A stretch of 64,000 nucleotides of DNA from Pseudomonas putida (lineage in GTDB: Bacteria; Pseudomonadota; Gammaproteobacteria; Pseudomonadales; Pseudomonadaceae). This document shows, piece by piece, positions 17,008 through 38,117 of this stretch; the stretch's first letter is position 1; each line of letters starts with the position of its first letter. The position numbers and the translations under genes are program-made. Under the pieces are notes generated by a model. The model searched no databases. It was given only the letters and a program-made list of their open reading frames with translations, and was not told where the DNA came from. The stretch spans positions 62,001 to 126,000 of the forward strand of contig NZ_JANHLC010000009.1 of NCBI RefSeq assembly GCF_028682395.1, in the 5' to 3' direction.

Positions 17008-17870
17008 TGCTGACACTGACCCTTGGTTCCTTCGCCCTGGCGTTGAACCACCTGCTGCTGATACTGGCCCTGGCCATCGCCACCCTGGTCGGCTGGCGCG
17101 TGGCCAAGCGGGGCGGCGAGAACCCCGAGTCGGTACTCTTCAGCTTGTTTCTGCTGGGCCTGCTGGCCGCACGAATCGGTTTCGTCATCGCCTACTGGAA
17201 GTACTTCGCAGGCGACCTGCTGCAGATTGTCGACCTGCGCGACGGCGGCTTCCTGATCTGGCCGGGGGTGCTGGCAATCCTGTGTGGCGCCTTGCTCTGG
17301 AGCTGGCGCCGCCCGCCCCTGCGCCGTCCCCTCGGGCTGGGCCTGGGCAGCGGCCTGGCCTTCTGGCTGCTGGCCAGCCTGTCCTCGAACCTCTACGAGC
17401 AAGGCACCCGCCTGCCGGAGATCGCCCTGCGCAATGCCGCCGGTGAGCCGGTGCAACTGAGCGACTACAAGGGCGGCCCGCTGGTGATCAATCTCTGGGC
17501 CACCTGGTGCCCGCCGTGCCGACGGGAAATGCCGGTGCTGCAACAAGCCCAGCATGAACACGAGGACGTGACCTTCCTGTTCGTCAACCAGGCCGAAAGC
17601 ATGCAAAGCGTGGCGACCTACCTCGCCACCCAGGGCCTCAACCTGAACAATGTGCTGTTCGACAACGGCGGCCAGCTGGCGCAGAAAGTCGGCTCCATGG
17701 CCCTGCCGACAACGCTGTTCTACAGCAACGACGGGCGTCTGCTTGCCAGCCACCTGGGCGAACTGTCCCAGGCCAGCCTGGCCCGCGCCCTGGAAAATTT
17801 CGACTCATCCACGGCCCCTGCGGTCGCTCCCACAAGGAAAACACCATGTCCCGCCAACGCTATCTGCTGA
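17007..17870 (+). CDS. dsbE: Membrane-anchored TlpA/DsbE-like thiol-disulfide protein
   Basis: A 287-residue protein. The first ~130 residues have about four membrane segments and resemble the prolipoprotein diacylglyceryl transferase fold (the segment LAARIGFVIAYWKYF). The second half is a TlpA/ResA-type thioredoxin domain with the active site WCPPC (Cys168, Cys171). The domain would face the periplasm and be reduced by DsbD. The last ~25 residues are not thioredoxin-like and overlap the start of dsbG by 25 nt. The Lgt-like part lacks an obvious catalytic signature, so lipoprotein modification is not claimed. Confidence 0.88.
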   Translation: MLTLTLGSFALALNHLLLILALAIATLVGWRVAKRGGENPESVLFSLFLLGLLAARIGFVIAYWKYFAGDLLQIVDLRDGGFLIWPGVLAILCGALLWSWRRPPLRRPLGLGLGSGLAFWLLASLSSNLYEQGTRLPEIALRNAAGEPVQLSDYKGGPLVINLWATWCPPCRREMPVLQQAQHEHEDVTFLFVNQAESMQSVATYLATQGLNLNNVLFDNGGQLAQKVGSMALPTTLFYSNDGRLLASHLGELSQASLARALENFDSSTAPAVAPTRKTPCPANAIC

Positions 17871-18619
17871 CCCTGCCCCTGTTGGTGGCGGCCACCTGGT
17901 TGCAGGCACCGCTGTCACAGGCCGAGGAATGGCCGGCTGCCGTAAAGAAAATCGAAGCCAAGGGCGCCAAGATCGTCGGCAGCTTCGAGGCTCCCGGCGG
18001 GCTGCGCGGGTATGCCGCGCAGTATCAGAATCAAGGGCTGGCGCTGTACCTCACCGCCGATGGCAAATACGTGATCGCCGGCAGTCTCTACGATGCCGAT
18101 GGCAAGGACCTGAGCCAGGCGCCCCTGGAAATACTGGTGTATGGGCCGATGGCCAAGCAGGCCTGGGCGAAGATGGAGAAAAGCGACTGGATTGCCGATG
18201 GCCGCGCCGATGCGCCGCGTATCGTCTACCTCTTCAGCGACCCGAACTGCCCGTACTGCAATATGTTCTGGGAACAGGCACGGCCCTGGGTCAAGGCGGG
18301 CAAGGTGCAGTTGCGCCATATCATGGTAGGGATTATCCGTGCCGACAGCCCGGCCAAATCCGCCGCGTTGCTGGCCGCCAAGGACCCGCAGCAGGCCCTG
18401 CTCGAACACGAACAGGCTGGCAAGGCGAGCACCCTCAAGCCGCTGGCAAGCATCCCGCCGGCCATCCAGGCCAAGCTCGATGCCAATAGCCAGTTGATGG
18501 ATGAAATGGGGGCGGCCGCCACACCGGCGATTTTCTACCTCGACGACCAGGGACGCCTGCAACAACAGCAGGGCGCCCCGAGCCCGGACAAACTGAGCAA
18601 GATCCTCGGCCCGAAATAA
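17846..18619 (+). CDS. dsbG: Periplasmic disulfide isomerase DsbG
   Basis: A 257-residue DsbC/DsbG-type protein. Signal peptide at residues 1-26 (cleavage after LSQA). The N-terminal dimerisation domain is followed by a thioredoxin domain with CPYC at Cys135-Cys138 and a cis-proline region in GAAATPAIFYLDD. DsbG protects or isomerises periplasmic cysteines and is kept reduced by DsbD. AAGGAAA lies upstream of the ATG, within the end of dsbE. It is the last gene of the operon. Confidence 0.93.
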   Translation: MSRQRYLLTLPLLVAATWLQAPLSQAEEWPAAVKKIEAKGAKIVGSFEAPGGLRGYAAQYQNQGLALYLTADGKYVIAGSLYDADGKDLSQAPLEILVYGPMAKQAWAKMEKSDWIADGRADAPRIVYLFSDPNCPYCNMFWEQARPWVKAGKVQLRHIMVGIIRADSPAKSAALLAAKDPQQALLEHEQAGKASTLKPLASIPPAIQAKLDANSQLMDEMGAAATPAIFYLDDQGRLQQQQGAPSPDKLSKILGPK

Positions 18620-18724
18620 ACCCGCCGGGCCCGCGGCGTTATTCAACCCGCCACGGGCCTGCGGCCCTATCGCAGTCTGCTGCCAGGGGCTACGGAGCCC
18701 GTTGAAATCAACGAGCGACGCACC
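18620..18724. other. Convergent gap dsbG / pvdL
   Basis: GC-rich 105 bp with several short inverted repeats but no clear stem plus T-run on either strand. A factor-dependent end or an unrecognised terminator is likely for the long pvdL transcript. Confidence 0.4.
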
Positions 18725-31723
<12,999 letters not shown>

Positions 31724-31792
31724 CGTGGGATTCCTGCCTGGATTCGGCTTGCCAATAGGGGTCGTAAAAACGCGAGCGGGTGACGCAGCTAG

Positions 31793-32542
31793 TCAGCTGG
31801 CCACACGCACGGCCTGTCGCGCTGCGCCATTGCGCCAGCGGGCCAAGTGTTCATCGGTATAGCGCCGCAGATAGCGCAGTAGCTGCGCCTCTTCGGCGTG
31901 GAGGTAGAAGTGATGGCCCTCGAACATATCCAGGGAAAACCCGATGCTGGTTTCCTCCTGCCAGTCGAGCAGCTCGTCGGCACGGACACTGTCCTGCTTG
32001 CCGCCAAACACATGCAACGGGATCGCCAGGGGCTCGCGTACGCCGTAGCGGAAGCTGCCGCACAACAGAAAATCGGCGCGCAGGATCGGCAACATCAAAG
32101 CCATCAGTTCGCGGTTAGCCAGCGCTTCTTCTGCCGTGCCGCCCAGCTCGCGCAAACGCGCCAGCAACTGGGCGTCGGTCTTCTCGACGGCGTAATCGCT
32201 CACATCGCGGCGTGCCGGGCCAGCGGTCGCCGAAACAAACAGCGCCAGCGGCGCCGGCAGGCCGCGCTCACGCAGGGCATGGGCCAGTTCGAAGGCCAGC
32301 AGGCCGCCCAGGCTATGGCCGAACAAGGCATAGGGGCGATCCAGCTCGGCGCGAATTTCATCGGCCAACTGCCCGGCCAGGCGCGCGATGTCCCGTTGCA
32401 GCGGTTCGTCCATACGCATGCCACGTCCGGGCAACTCGATGGGACGCACGTGCAGCCACTGCGGCACATGCCGCCGCCAACGGCTGTAGACCATGGCGCT
32501 GGCCCCTGAATACGGTAGACAGAACAGACGCACGCCGGTCAT
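31793..32542 (-). CDS. pvdG: Type II thioesterase PvdG
   Basis: A 249-residue alpha/beta hydrolase of the TesA/GrsT type II thioesterase family, which frees NRPS carriers from wrong or stalled acyl groups. The nucleophile elbow is FGHSLGGLLAF and the C-terminal His is in FEGHHFYL. The longer open frame upstream to 32782 is rejected: GGAGG lies 8 nt before the ATG at 32542 and the conserved start is VRLFCLPYSGASA. It leads the pvdG-pvdL unit, with a PvdS-type promoter about 150 nt upstream. Confidence 0.92.
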   Translation of the reverse strand: MTGVRLFCLPYSGASAMVYSRWRRHVPQWLHVRPIELPGRGMRMDEPLQRDIARLAGQLADEIRAELDRPYALFGHSLGGLLAFELAHALRERGLPAPLALFVSATAGPARRDVSDYAVEKTDAQLLARLRELGGTAEEALANRELMALMLPILRADFLLCGSFRYGVREPLAIPLHVFGGKQDSVRADELLDWQEETSIGFSLDMFEGHHFYLHAEEAQLLRYLRRYTDEHLARWRNGAARQAVRVAS

Positions 32543-32690
32543 TGCACGCCTCCCAAGAGCAGGAATGCACCCCGCCAGACCGGGCGTAACCCTTCGCCCT
32601 CTCGCCGTTTGTGCTGCGCCATGACCATCTCGTTCTCCCGTGGATGCACATTGCAAGCCGATGCCTAAACCCGGCCTGTCCACCATGAAA

Positions 32691-32714
32691 ACGGATGAAG
32701 GATTGAAATAATTA
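32691..32714 (-). promoter_or_regulatory. PvdS iron-starvation box for pvdG-pvdL
   Basis: On the minus strand TAATT-N16-CGTTTTC matches the PvdS pattern with one change in the first element, and has the same spacing as the boxes for pvdH and the mbtH-like gene. No second box is seen in the 69 bp between pvdG and pvdL, so pvdL is probably read from here. Confidence 0.75.
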
Positions 32715-32806
32715 GTCGCCACTGTGCTCTGCATCCGGTTTGTTTCAGGGGCCGTGATGGCAGCACTGATGGCATCTTTCAATGCTCAAATAATTACATT
32801 TCGCAT

Positions 32807-32835
32807 TTGACAATAATTATCATCAGACCTAATTT
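32807..32835 (+). promoter_or_regulatory. Sigma70 promoter of pvdS with overlapping Fur box
   Basis: TTGACA (32807-32812), a 17-nt spacer and TAATTT (32830-32835). The Fur 7-1-7 element TGACAAT-A-ATTATCA (32808-32822) overlaps the -35 and differs from TGATAAT-N-ATTATCA at one base. Iron-loaded Fur would block polymerase directly, as known for pvdS in other pseudomonads. Leader of about 65 nt. Confidence 0.85.
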
Positions 32836-32906
32836 GTTGCCCGATATGTAGGACGGCGCCCAGTGAAAAGCCCGCCCGCTAACCACTCTGTAACAAGGTG
32901 ATTTCC

Positions 32907-33473
32907 ATGACGGAACACGTATCCACAAGCAAGTGCGATTCACCGTTACTCCAGGCCTTCGTCGACAACCGCCTGATCCTGGTCAAGATCGCGGCGCGTA
33001 TCACCGGCTGCCGCTCAAGGGCCGAGGATGTGGTGCAGGACGCCTTTTTCCGCCTGCAATCGGCTCCCCAGATCACCTCCTCGTTCAAGGCCCAGCTCAG
33101 CTACCTGTTCCAGATCGTGCGCAACCTGGCGATCGATCACTATCGCAAGCAGGCGTTGGAGCAGAAGTATTCCGGCACCGAAGAGGAAGGGCTGAATGTG
33201 GTCATCCATGGTGCCTCGCCGGAAACCTCCCATATCAATTTCTCGACCCTGGAACATATCGCCGACGCGCTGAACGAACTGCCCAAGCGCACTCGCTATG
33301 CGTTCGAGATGTACCGCCTGCATGGCGTGCCGCAGAAGGACATCGCCAAGGAGTTGGGCGTCTCGCCGACCCTGGTCAACTTCATGATTCGCGATGCGCT
33401 GGTGCATTGCCGCAAGGTCTCCGGCGCCAAGGCCGACACCTTTGCCCAGCGTCCGAGCCCTAGCGCTTCGTAG
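32907..33473 (+). CDS. pvdS: ECF iron-starvation sigma factor PvdS
   Basis: A 188-residue ECF sigma factor, the expected size for PvdS. Region 2 (about 15-85) contains SRAEDVVQDAFFRLQ and the core-binding helix YLFQIVRNLAIDHYRKQ. Region 4 (about 118-175) contains the helix-turn-helix QKDIAKELGVSPTLVNFMIRDAL. It directs transcription of pyoverdine genes in low iron. The ATG at 32907 is taken; a GTG at 32898 is in frame. It overlaps a small convergent frame by 14 nt. Confidence 0.96.
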   Translation: MTEHVSTSKCDSPLLQAFVDNRLILVKIAARITGCRSRAEDVVQDAFFRLQSAPQITSSFKAQLSYLFQIVRNLAIDHYRKQALEQKYSGTEEEGLNVVIHGASPETSHINFSTLEHIADALNELPKRTRYAFEMYRLHGVPQKDIAKELGVSPTLVNFMIRDALVHCRKVSGAKADTFAQRPSPSAS

Positions 33474-33666
33474 CGCCCCGGCCCAGCATCAGCAGCGCGG
33501 CGCGCTTGTGCGCGAAATCGAACTCCCCGGCGCAGTGCATACAGCGGTTATGTCGCTCGCTGCCCGGGGGTTGGCCGCCGATCCGCGCGGGCAGGTCATG
33601 GTGCGCCAAGGCCGAAAACCAGCAGGCGGTCTTGAGCGGTAGAGCATCGTCACTGCAACTGGACAT
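33460..33666 (-). CDS. Small Cys/His-rich protein
   Basis: A 68-residue frame on the minus strand from an ATG at 33666. It has four cysteines (4, 15, 42, 45) and four histidines, with RCMHCAGEFDFAHKRAALL resembling a treble-clef or zinc-knuckle piece. The composition is not that of an antisense shadow, which here would be the poorly structured 3' flank of pvdS. No strong ribosome site precedes the ATG, and upstream in-frame starts exist to 33747. Function unknown. The end overlaps the pvdS stop region. Confidence 0.5.
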   Translation of the reverse strand: MSSCSDDALPLKTACWFSALAHHDLPARIGGQPPGSERHNRCMHCAGEFDFAHKRAALLMLGRGATKR

Positions 33667-33759
33667 GACAGCGCGGGACACGGGTCGTGGAGTTATCTGT
33701 AGGACGTGGCCCGAACGCCGGAATTTAGCCGGTGGGCCGCGCAGCACATGAGAACGCGC

Positions 33760-34533
33760 TTATGGAGCGACCGGCAGTACGTCGATTCGGTAAGGGCGGA
33801 AGATGCGTTGCAGCTCGCCCAGCTCCCGCAGATGGGCCAGCATCCGGGCAAATTCAGCCGGGCTGATCGCGGCCTTCGGGCGGATCAAGGCGTAGTGGTG
33901 ATAGACCTGATCCGTGCGTACGGAGATCAGCAGTTGCCCGGCAACCGCTGGGTTACGCACCAGGTAGTCACTTAGGTAGGAACGGGTGATGAGTGCCATG
34001 TCCGCACGCCCGCGCAACACCATCAGCAGGTTGCTGTCGTGGGAGTAGGTCAGGGTCGCGTTGTAGTGATTGGCGAGGTAACGCGGGTCCGGATTGAAAT
34101 CGGCAAAGGCATAGTGATAGCCGCTAAACAGCGCCAGGCGCTTGTCGCGCAGGTCATCAAAGTACGGCTGCTGGCGCCCGTCCATGCGCTGGGCGACAAA
34201 CACTTCGGCATCTTCCAGGCCCATGTCGACGGTGCCATGGGGAATGTCCTGCCAGCCCCACTGGGGGTTCTCGAAGATCGCCATATCGATCCGGCTCTGT
34301 TCGAAGTCGCGGAACCGTCGTGGAATCGAGGTTGGCACCAGCACAAACTGGAAATCGCTCTGCGCACGGTTCAGAGATTCGATCAGTTGCGGCAGGATAC
34401 CCGTGTCAGCACCCTGCTCCGGACGAATGGTGTAAGGCGGAAAATGCGCGGCACCGACCCTGACCAGTTGCCCGGCCGCCGCCGACAGGGAAACCAGCAG
34501 CATCATGACCGACACGAGAAATCCATAGGCCAT
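33760..34533 (-). CDS. Periplasmic solute-binding protein, family 3 type
   Basis: A 257-residue protein with a signal peptide (about 1-20, ending in AAAG) and an SBP_bac_3-like fold: the opening VGAAHFPPYTIRPE is the ligand-entry strand, and the middle has GRADMALITRSYL. No permease or ATPase gene is adjacent, so it could be an orphan binding protein or periplasmic sensor. The start at 34533 (MAYGFLVSV) is chosen because it begins the signal peptide; the frame extends to a TTG at 34617. The ligand is not evident. Confidence 0.78.
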   Translation of the reverse strand: MAYGFLVSVMMLLVSLSAAAGQLVRVGAAHFPPYTIRPEQGADTGILPQLIESLNRAQSDFQFVLVPTSIPRRFRDFEQSRIDMAIFENPQWGWQDIPHGTVDMGLEDAEVFVAQRMDGRQQPYFDDLRDKRLALFSGYHYAFADFNPDPRYLANHYNATLTYSHDSNLLMVLRGRADMALITRSYLSDYLVRNPAVAGQLLISVRTDQVYHHYALIRPKAAISPAEFARMLAHLRELGELQRIFRPYRIDVLPVAP

Positions 34534-34636
34534 CCAAATTGGCGAAGACTTCAAGGCAACCCACCTCAGCTTGAGACTCGATCCGGCTAAGCTAGGCGTT
34601 TTTGTCGTCTTAGACAACTTCCACGCAGGTCCGCCA

Positions 34637-35278
34637 TCAAGCAGGCAAATCCGCGGGACAGTCCTTGAGCACCAGCAGCAGCGCTTCCTCGGCCAGTTGC
34701 TCCAGGCTCATGCTGCCATCGGCACGGAACCAGGTGATGGTCCAGGACAGGGCCCCAGTGAGAAATCGGCGCGTCACAAACAGATCGCCACGGATATACC
34801 CCGCCGCCTTCGCTTCACCCAGCACCTGCATCCACAGGTTTTCGTAGATATCACGCAGGGCCAGCACCCGCACTTGGGCCTCGGCCGACAACGAGCGCCA
34901 TTCGTAGACCAACACCGCCATCGCCTCGCCACTGCCGCCCATGATCGACTGCAACTCGCAACGGATCAGCGCCAGCACCCGCTCGCGCACACTGTCGGCT
35001 TCGCTCAGGGCCGCTTCCATCAGCGCAGTGTTGTAGCGGATGGTCTCCTCCATCACCGCACGCAGGATATCGTCCTTGCTCTTGAAGTGATGAAAAATGC
35101 TGCCGGACTGGATCCCCACCGCGCCCGCAAGGTCGCGCACTGTGGTGCGTTCATAGCCCTTGTTGCGAAACAGGTGGGCTGCCACTTGCAGCAGCTTGCC
35201 GCGCGCACTCTGCGGATCGGTCAATTGCCCGTTGTCGATCAACTCATGCATCACTCGCAGGGCTTTTTGCTCGTCCAC
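34637..35278 (-). CDS. atuR: TetR-family repressor of the atu cluster
   Basis: A 213-residue TetR regulator. The N-terminal helix-turn-helix is in TTVRDLAGAVGIQSGSIFHHFKSKDDIL (about residues 45-70), and the rest is the ligand-binding domain. The GTG at 35278 is chosen because GAGGAG lies just upstream; the frame runs on to 35368 without a site. It is divergent from atuA. AtuR of P. aeruginosa represses atuABCDEFGH and binds two 13-bp inverted repeats; exactly such a pair lies in this gap. Confidence 0.85.
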   Translation of the reverse strand: MDEQKALRVMHELIDNGQLTDPQSARGKLLQVAAHLFRNKGYERTTVRDLAGAVGIQSGSIFHHFKSKDDILRAVMEETIRYNTALMEAALSEADSVRERVLALIRCELQSIMGGSGEAMAVLVYEWRSLSAEAQVRVLALRDIYENLWMQVLGEAKAAGYIRGDLFVTRRFLTGALSWTITWFRADGSMSLEQLAEEALLLVLKDCPADLPA

Positions 35279-35360
35279 GGCGCTCTCCTCAGCTCGACCT
35301 ATGCTAGTCGCAGCCCCGGAAACCGGGAGCTGCGCGCGCAATTTAAGCCTCCGGGGGCAC

Positions 35361-35409
35361 CCAAGCAAGCGCTCGGGCAGAAGGATTTACAAACCAAGCG
35401 CTTGCTTGG
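35361..35409 (+). promoter_or_regulatory. AtuR operator: perfect 13-bp inverted repeats
   Basis: CCAAGCAAGCGCT (35361-35373) and its exact reverse complement AGCGCTTGCTTGG (35397-35409), separated by 23 bp. They lie in the atuR-atuA gap, the second about 33 nt before the atuA start. This agrees with the reported AtuR sites of P. aeruginosa. Confidence 0.8.
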
Positions 35410-35441
35410 TAGTCTCGCTACAGCTTATTTCGGAGGCTGAC

Positions 35442-37232
35442 ATGACAGGAACCGTTCGCATCGGTTGCGCCAGTGCATTCTGGGGCGACACCTCGACCGC
35501 CGCCGCCCAACTGGTCGAAGGCGGCCGGCTGGATTACCTGGTGTTCGATTACCTGGCGGAGATCACCATGTCGCTGCTGGCCGGCGCACGGATGAAAAAC
35601 CCCCAGGCCGGTTACGCCACGGATTTTGTCGAAGTGCTCGAACCCTTGCTGGGCGAGATCGCCCGCCAGGGTATTCGCGTGATCAGCAATGCCGGCGGGG
35701 TCAATCCCCAGGCCTGCGCCGCCGCCCTGCAGGCCGCCTGCGATAGGGCCGGCGTCGCGCTGAAAATCGCCGTGGTGCTGGGCGACGACCTGCAACCCCA
35801 GTTCAAGCAACTAGCGAGCCAGGGCATTCATGAAATGTTCAGCGGCGCACCGCTGCCCCCGTTGTGCGTATCGACCAACGCCTACCTGGGCGCTCCGGCG
35901 CTTGTCGAAGCCCTGCGCCTGGGCGCCGATATCGTGATCAGTGGACGCGTCGTCGACAGCGCGGTGGTCAGCGCAGCACTGGTCCACGAGTTCGGTTGGT
36001 CCTGGCAGGATTATGACAAGCTGGCCCAGGCCGCCCTCGCCGGGCATTTGATCGAGTGCGGCGCTCAATGCACCGGCGGTAATTTCACCGACTGGCGCGA
36101 AGTACCGGACTACGCCCATATCGGCTTCCCGATTATCGAAGCCGGCAGCGACGGACAATTCACCCTGACCAAGCCACCCGGCACCGGCGGACGGGTAACC
36201 CCACTGACCGTGGGCGAACAACTGCTCTATGAAATCGGCGACCCCGGCGCCTACCTGCTGCCGGATGTGGTCTGCGACTTCACCCAGGTCAAACTGCGCC
36301 AACAAGGCCCTGACCAGGTGCACGTCAGCGGCGCCCTCGGCCTGCCGCCCAGCGGTCTGTACAAGGTCAGCGCCACCTACCCGGACGGCTTTCGCTGCAC
36401 CGCCAGTTGCCTGATCGCCGGCATCGATGCGGTGGCCAAGGCCGAGCGCGTCAGCCAGGCGATTATCGACAAAACCGCCGAAATGTTCGTTGCCCGCGGC
36501 TGGCCGCCCTACACCGAAGTCAATATCGAACTGCTCGGCAGCGAGGCCACTTACGGGCCTCACGGCCAGCGCCGCGACAGTCGCGAAGTGGTCATCAAAC
36601 TGGCCGTGCGCCATCCCCTCAAACAGGCCCTGATCCTGTTTTCCCGGGAGATCGCCCAGGCCGCCACCGGCATGGCGCCGGGGTTGACCGGGATCGTCGG
36701 CGGGCGGCCTACGGTGTACCCGCTGATCCGACTGTTTTCATTTCTGTTGGAGCGCGCTGCCTGCCCGTTGCAGGTCCTGCTCGAGGGCCAGCCGCACCCA
36801 TGCGCCTTGCCGTCGATAGACGCCACCGGCAGCGACCACCTGCCCGCCCACCCGCGGCCACCGCGCCCTGAAGGCCGCGCCGACGCCAACGTGCCATTGG
36901 TGCGTCTGGCCGTGGCGCGCTCCGGCGACAAGGGCAATCACAGCAATATCGGAGTCATGGCCCGACGGCCCGAGTACCTGCCCTGGATCGCCGAAGCCCT
37001 GACACCCGCCGTAGTCGTCGACTGGATGAGCCATGTGCTCGACCCCGTACAGGGTCGGGTCGAACGCTGGTACTTGCCGGGTACCCACAGCCTCAATTTT
37101 CTGCTGGAGAACGCCCTCGGAGGCGGCGGCGTGGCCAGCCTGCGCATCGACCCCCAGGGCAAGGCATTTGCCCAGCAACTGCTGGAAATCCAGATTCCCG
37201 TGCCTCGTCATATCGCCGATCAACTTGCCTGA
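35442..37232 (+). CDS. atuA: Acyclic terpene utilisation protein AtuA
   Basis: A 596-residue AtuA protein. The N-terminal ~450 residues are the DUF1446 domain (IGCASAFWGDT at the start, VISGRVVDSAVV in the middle). The C-terminal ~115 residues are the AtuA-like ferredoxin-fold domain (VARSGDKGNHSNIGVMAR). It is needed for citronellol and geraniol breakdown, but its reaction is unknown. It is first in the atuABCDEF operon, with CGGAGG just upstream of the ATG. Confidence 0.93.
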   Translation: MTGTVRIGCASAFWGDTSTAAAQLVEGGRLDYLVFDYLAEITMSLLAGARMKNPQAGYATDFVEVLEPLLGEIARQGIRVISNAGGVNPQACAAALQAACDRAGVALKIAVVLGDDLQPQFKQLASQGIHEMFSGAPLPPLCVSTNAYLGAPALVEALRLGADIVISGRVVDSAVVSAALVHEFGWSWQDYDKLAQAALAGHLIECGAQCTGGNFTDWREVPDYAHIGFPIIEAGSDGQFTLTKPPGTGGRVTPLTVGEQLLYEIGDPGAYLLPDVVCDFTQVKLRQQGPDQVHVSGALGLPPSGLYKVSATYPDGFRCTASCLIAGIDAVAKAERVSQAIIDKTAEMFVARGWPPYTEVNIELLGSEATYGPHGQRRDSREVVIKLAVRHPLKQALILFSREIAQAATGMAPGLTGIVGGRPTVYPLIRLFSFLLERAACPLQVLLEGQPHPCALPSIDATGSDHLPAHPRPPRPEGRADANVPLVRLAVARSGDKGNHSNIGVMARRPEYLPWIAEALTPAVVVDWMSHVLDPVQGRVERWYLPGTHSLNFLLENALGGGGVASLRIDPQGKAFAQQLLEIQIPVPRHIADQLA

Positions 37233-37244
37233 GGGAACGTCACC

Positions 37245-38114
37245 GTGGCCTACGCTAGCGTGTTCAAAGCCGAGCTGTTTCGCGGCCAGACCCTGATCGT
37301 CACCGGCGGTGGCAGCGGCATCGGCCGCTGCACCGCCCATGAACTGGCCGCCCTGGGCGCCCATGTACTGCTGGTGGGACGCACACCGGAAAAGCTGGCA
37401 AAGGTCGCCGGGGAAATCCGCGAAGACGGCGGCCAGGCCAACTGGCGTGCTTGCGATATTCGCGACGAAGAGGCCGTTCGCGCCCTGGTCGCCGAATGGA
37501 TTGCCCAACACGGACCGATCCACGGGCTGGTCAATAATGCCGGCGGCCAATACCCCGCGCCCCTGGCGACGATCAATCAGAAAGGCTTTGAAACGGTGCT
37601 GCGCACCAACCTGGTCGGCGGCTTCCTGATGGCCCGCGAGGTCTTCAACCAGTCCATGAGCCAGCACGGCGGCAGTATCGTCAATATGCTCGCCGACATG
37701 TGGGGGGGCATGCCCGGTATGGGCCACTCCGGCGCTGCGCGCTCAGGCATGGATAACTTCACCAAGACCGCAGCCGTCGAATGGGGCTATGCCGGTGTGC
37801 GGGTCAACGCCGTCGCGCCGGGCTGGATTGCCTCCAGCGGCATGGACACCTACGAAGGGGCGTTCCAGAAAGTGATCCCGACCCTGCGCGAGCAGGTGCC
37901 ACTCAAACGCATCGGCACCGAGTCGGAAGTCAGCGCCGCGATTGTATTTCTGCTGAGCCCGGCGGCGGCCTTTATCAGCGGCAGCACCTTGCGCATCGAC
38001 GGCGCCGCCAGCCTTGGCGGGCGGGCCTGGCCACTGCACCCGGCGCAGCACGGCGAAGCCTTCAATGGCTTCCACCGTGCCTGTCTGCCGGATGTGCTCA
38101 AGGACGAGGACTGA
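37245..38114 (+). CDS. atuB: Short-chain dehydrogenase AtuB
   Basis: A 289-residue SDR. The NAD(P)-binding loop is TGGGSGIG, the NNAG motif is present, and the catalytic region differs from the usual YxxxK: the tract HSGAARSGMDNFTKTAAVEWG carries a lysine but no tyrosine four residues before it, as in 2,4-dienoyl-CoA reductase-like SDRs. Starts at GTG, 12 nt after atuA, with GAGGG upstream. The likely role is in oxidation or reduction of a terpenoid alcohol or CoA ester. Confidence 0.9.
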   Translation: MAYASVFKAELFRGQTLIVTGGGSGIGRCTAHELAALGAHVLLVGRTPEKLAKVAGEIREDGGQANWRACDIRDEEAVRALVAEWIAQHGPIHGLVNNAGGQYPAPLATINQKGFETVLRTNLVGGFLMAREVFNQSMSQHGGSIVNMLADMWGGMPGMGHSGAARSGMDNFTKTAAVEWGYAGVRVNAVAPGWIASSGMDTYEGAFQKVIPTLREQVPLKRIGTESEVSAAIVFLLSPAAAFISGSTLRIDGAASLGGRAWPLHPAQHGEAFNGFHRACLPDVLKDED

Positions 38115-38117
38115 ACC

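Larger units (their letters stand above)
32543..32906. other. Divergent control region pvdG / pvdS
   Basis: 364 bp without a gene. It holds the PvdS-type promoter facing pvdG (32691-32714) and the Fur-controlled sigma70 promoter facing pvdS (32807-32835). The AT-rich part from 32700 to 32850 contrasts with the flanking coding DNA. Confidence 0.8.

Noticed and set aside
15403..17016. 537-codon minus-strand open frame opposite dsbD
   Set aside because: Gln/Ala-rich shadow of a recognised gene with fixed motifs on the other strand.
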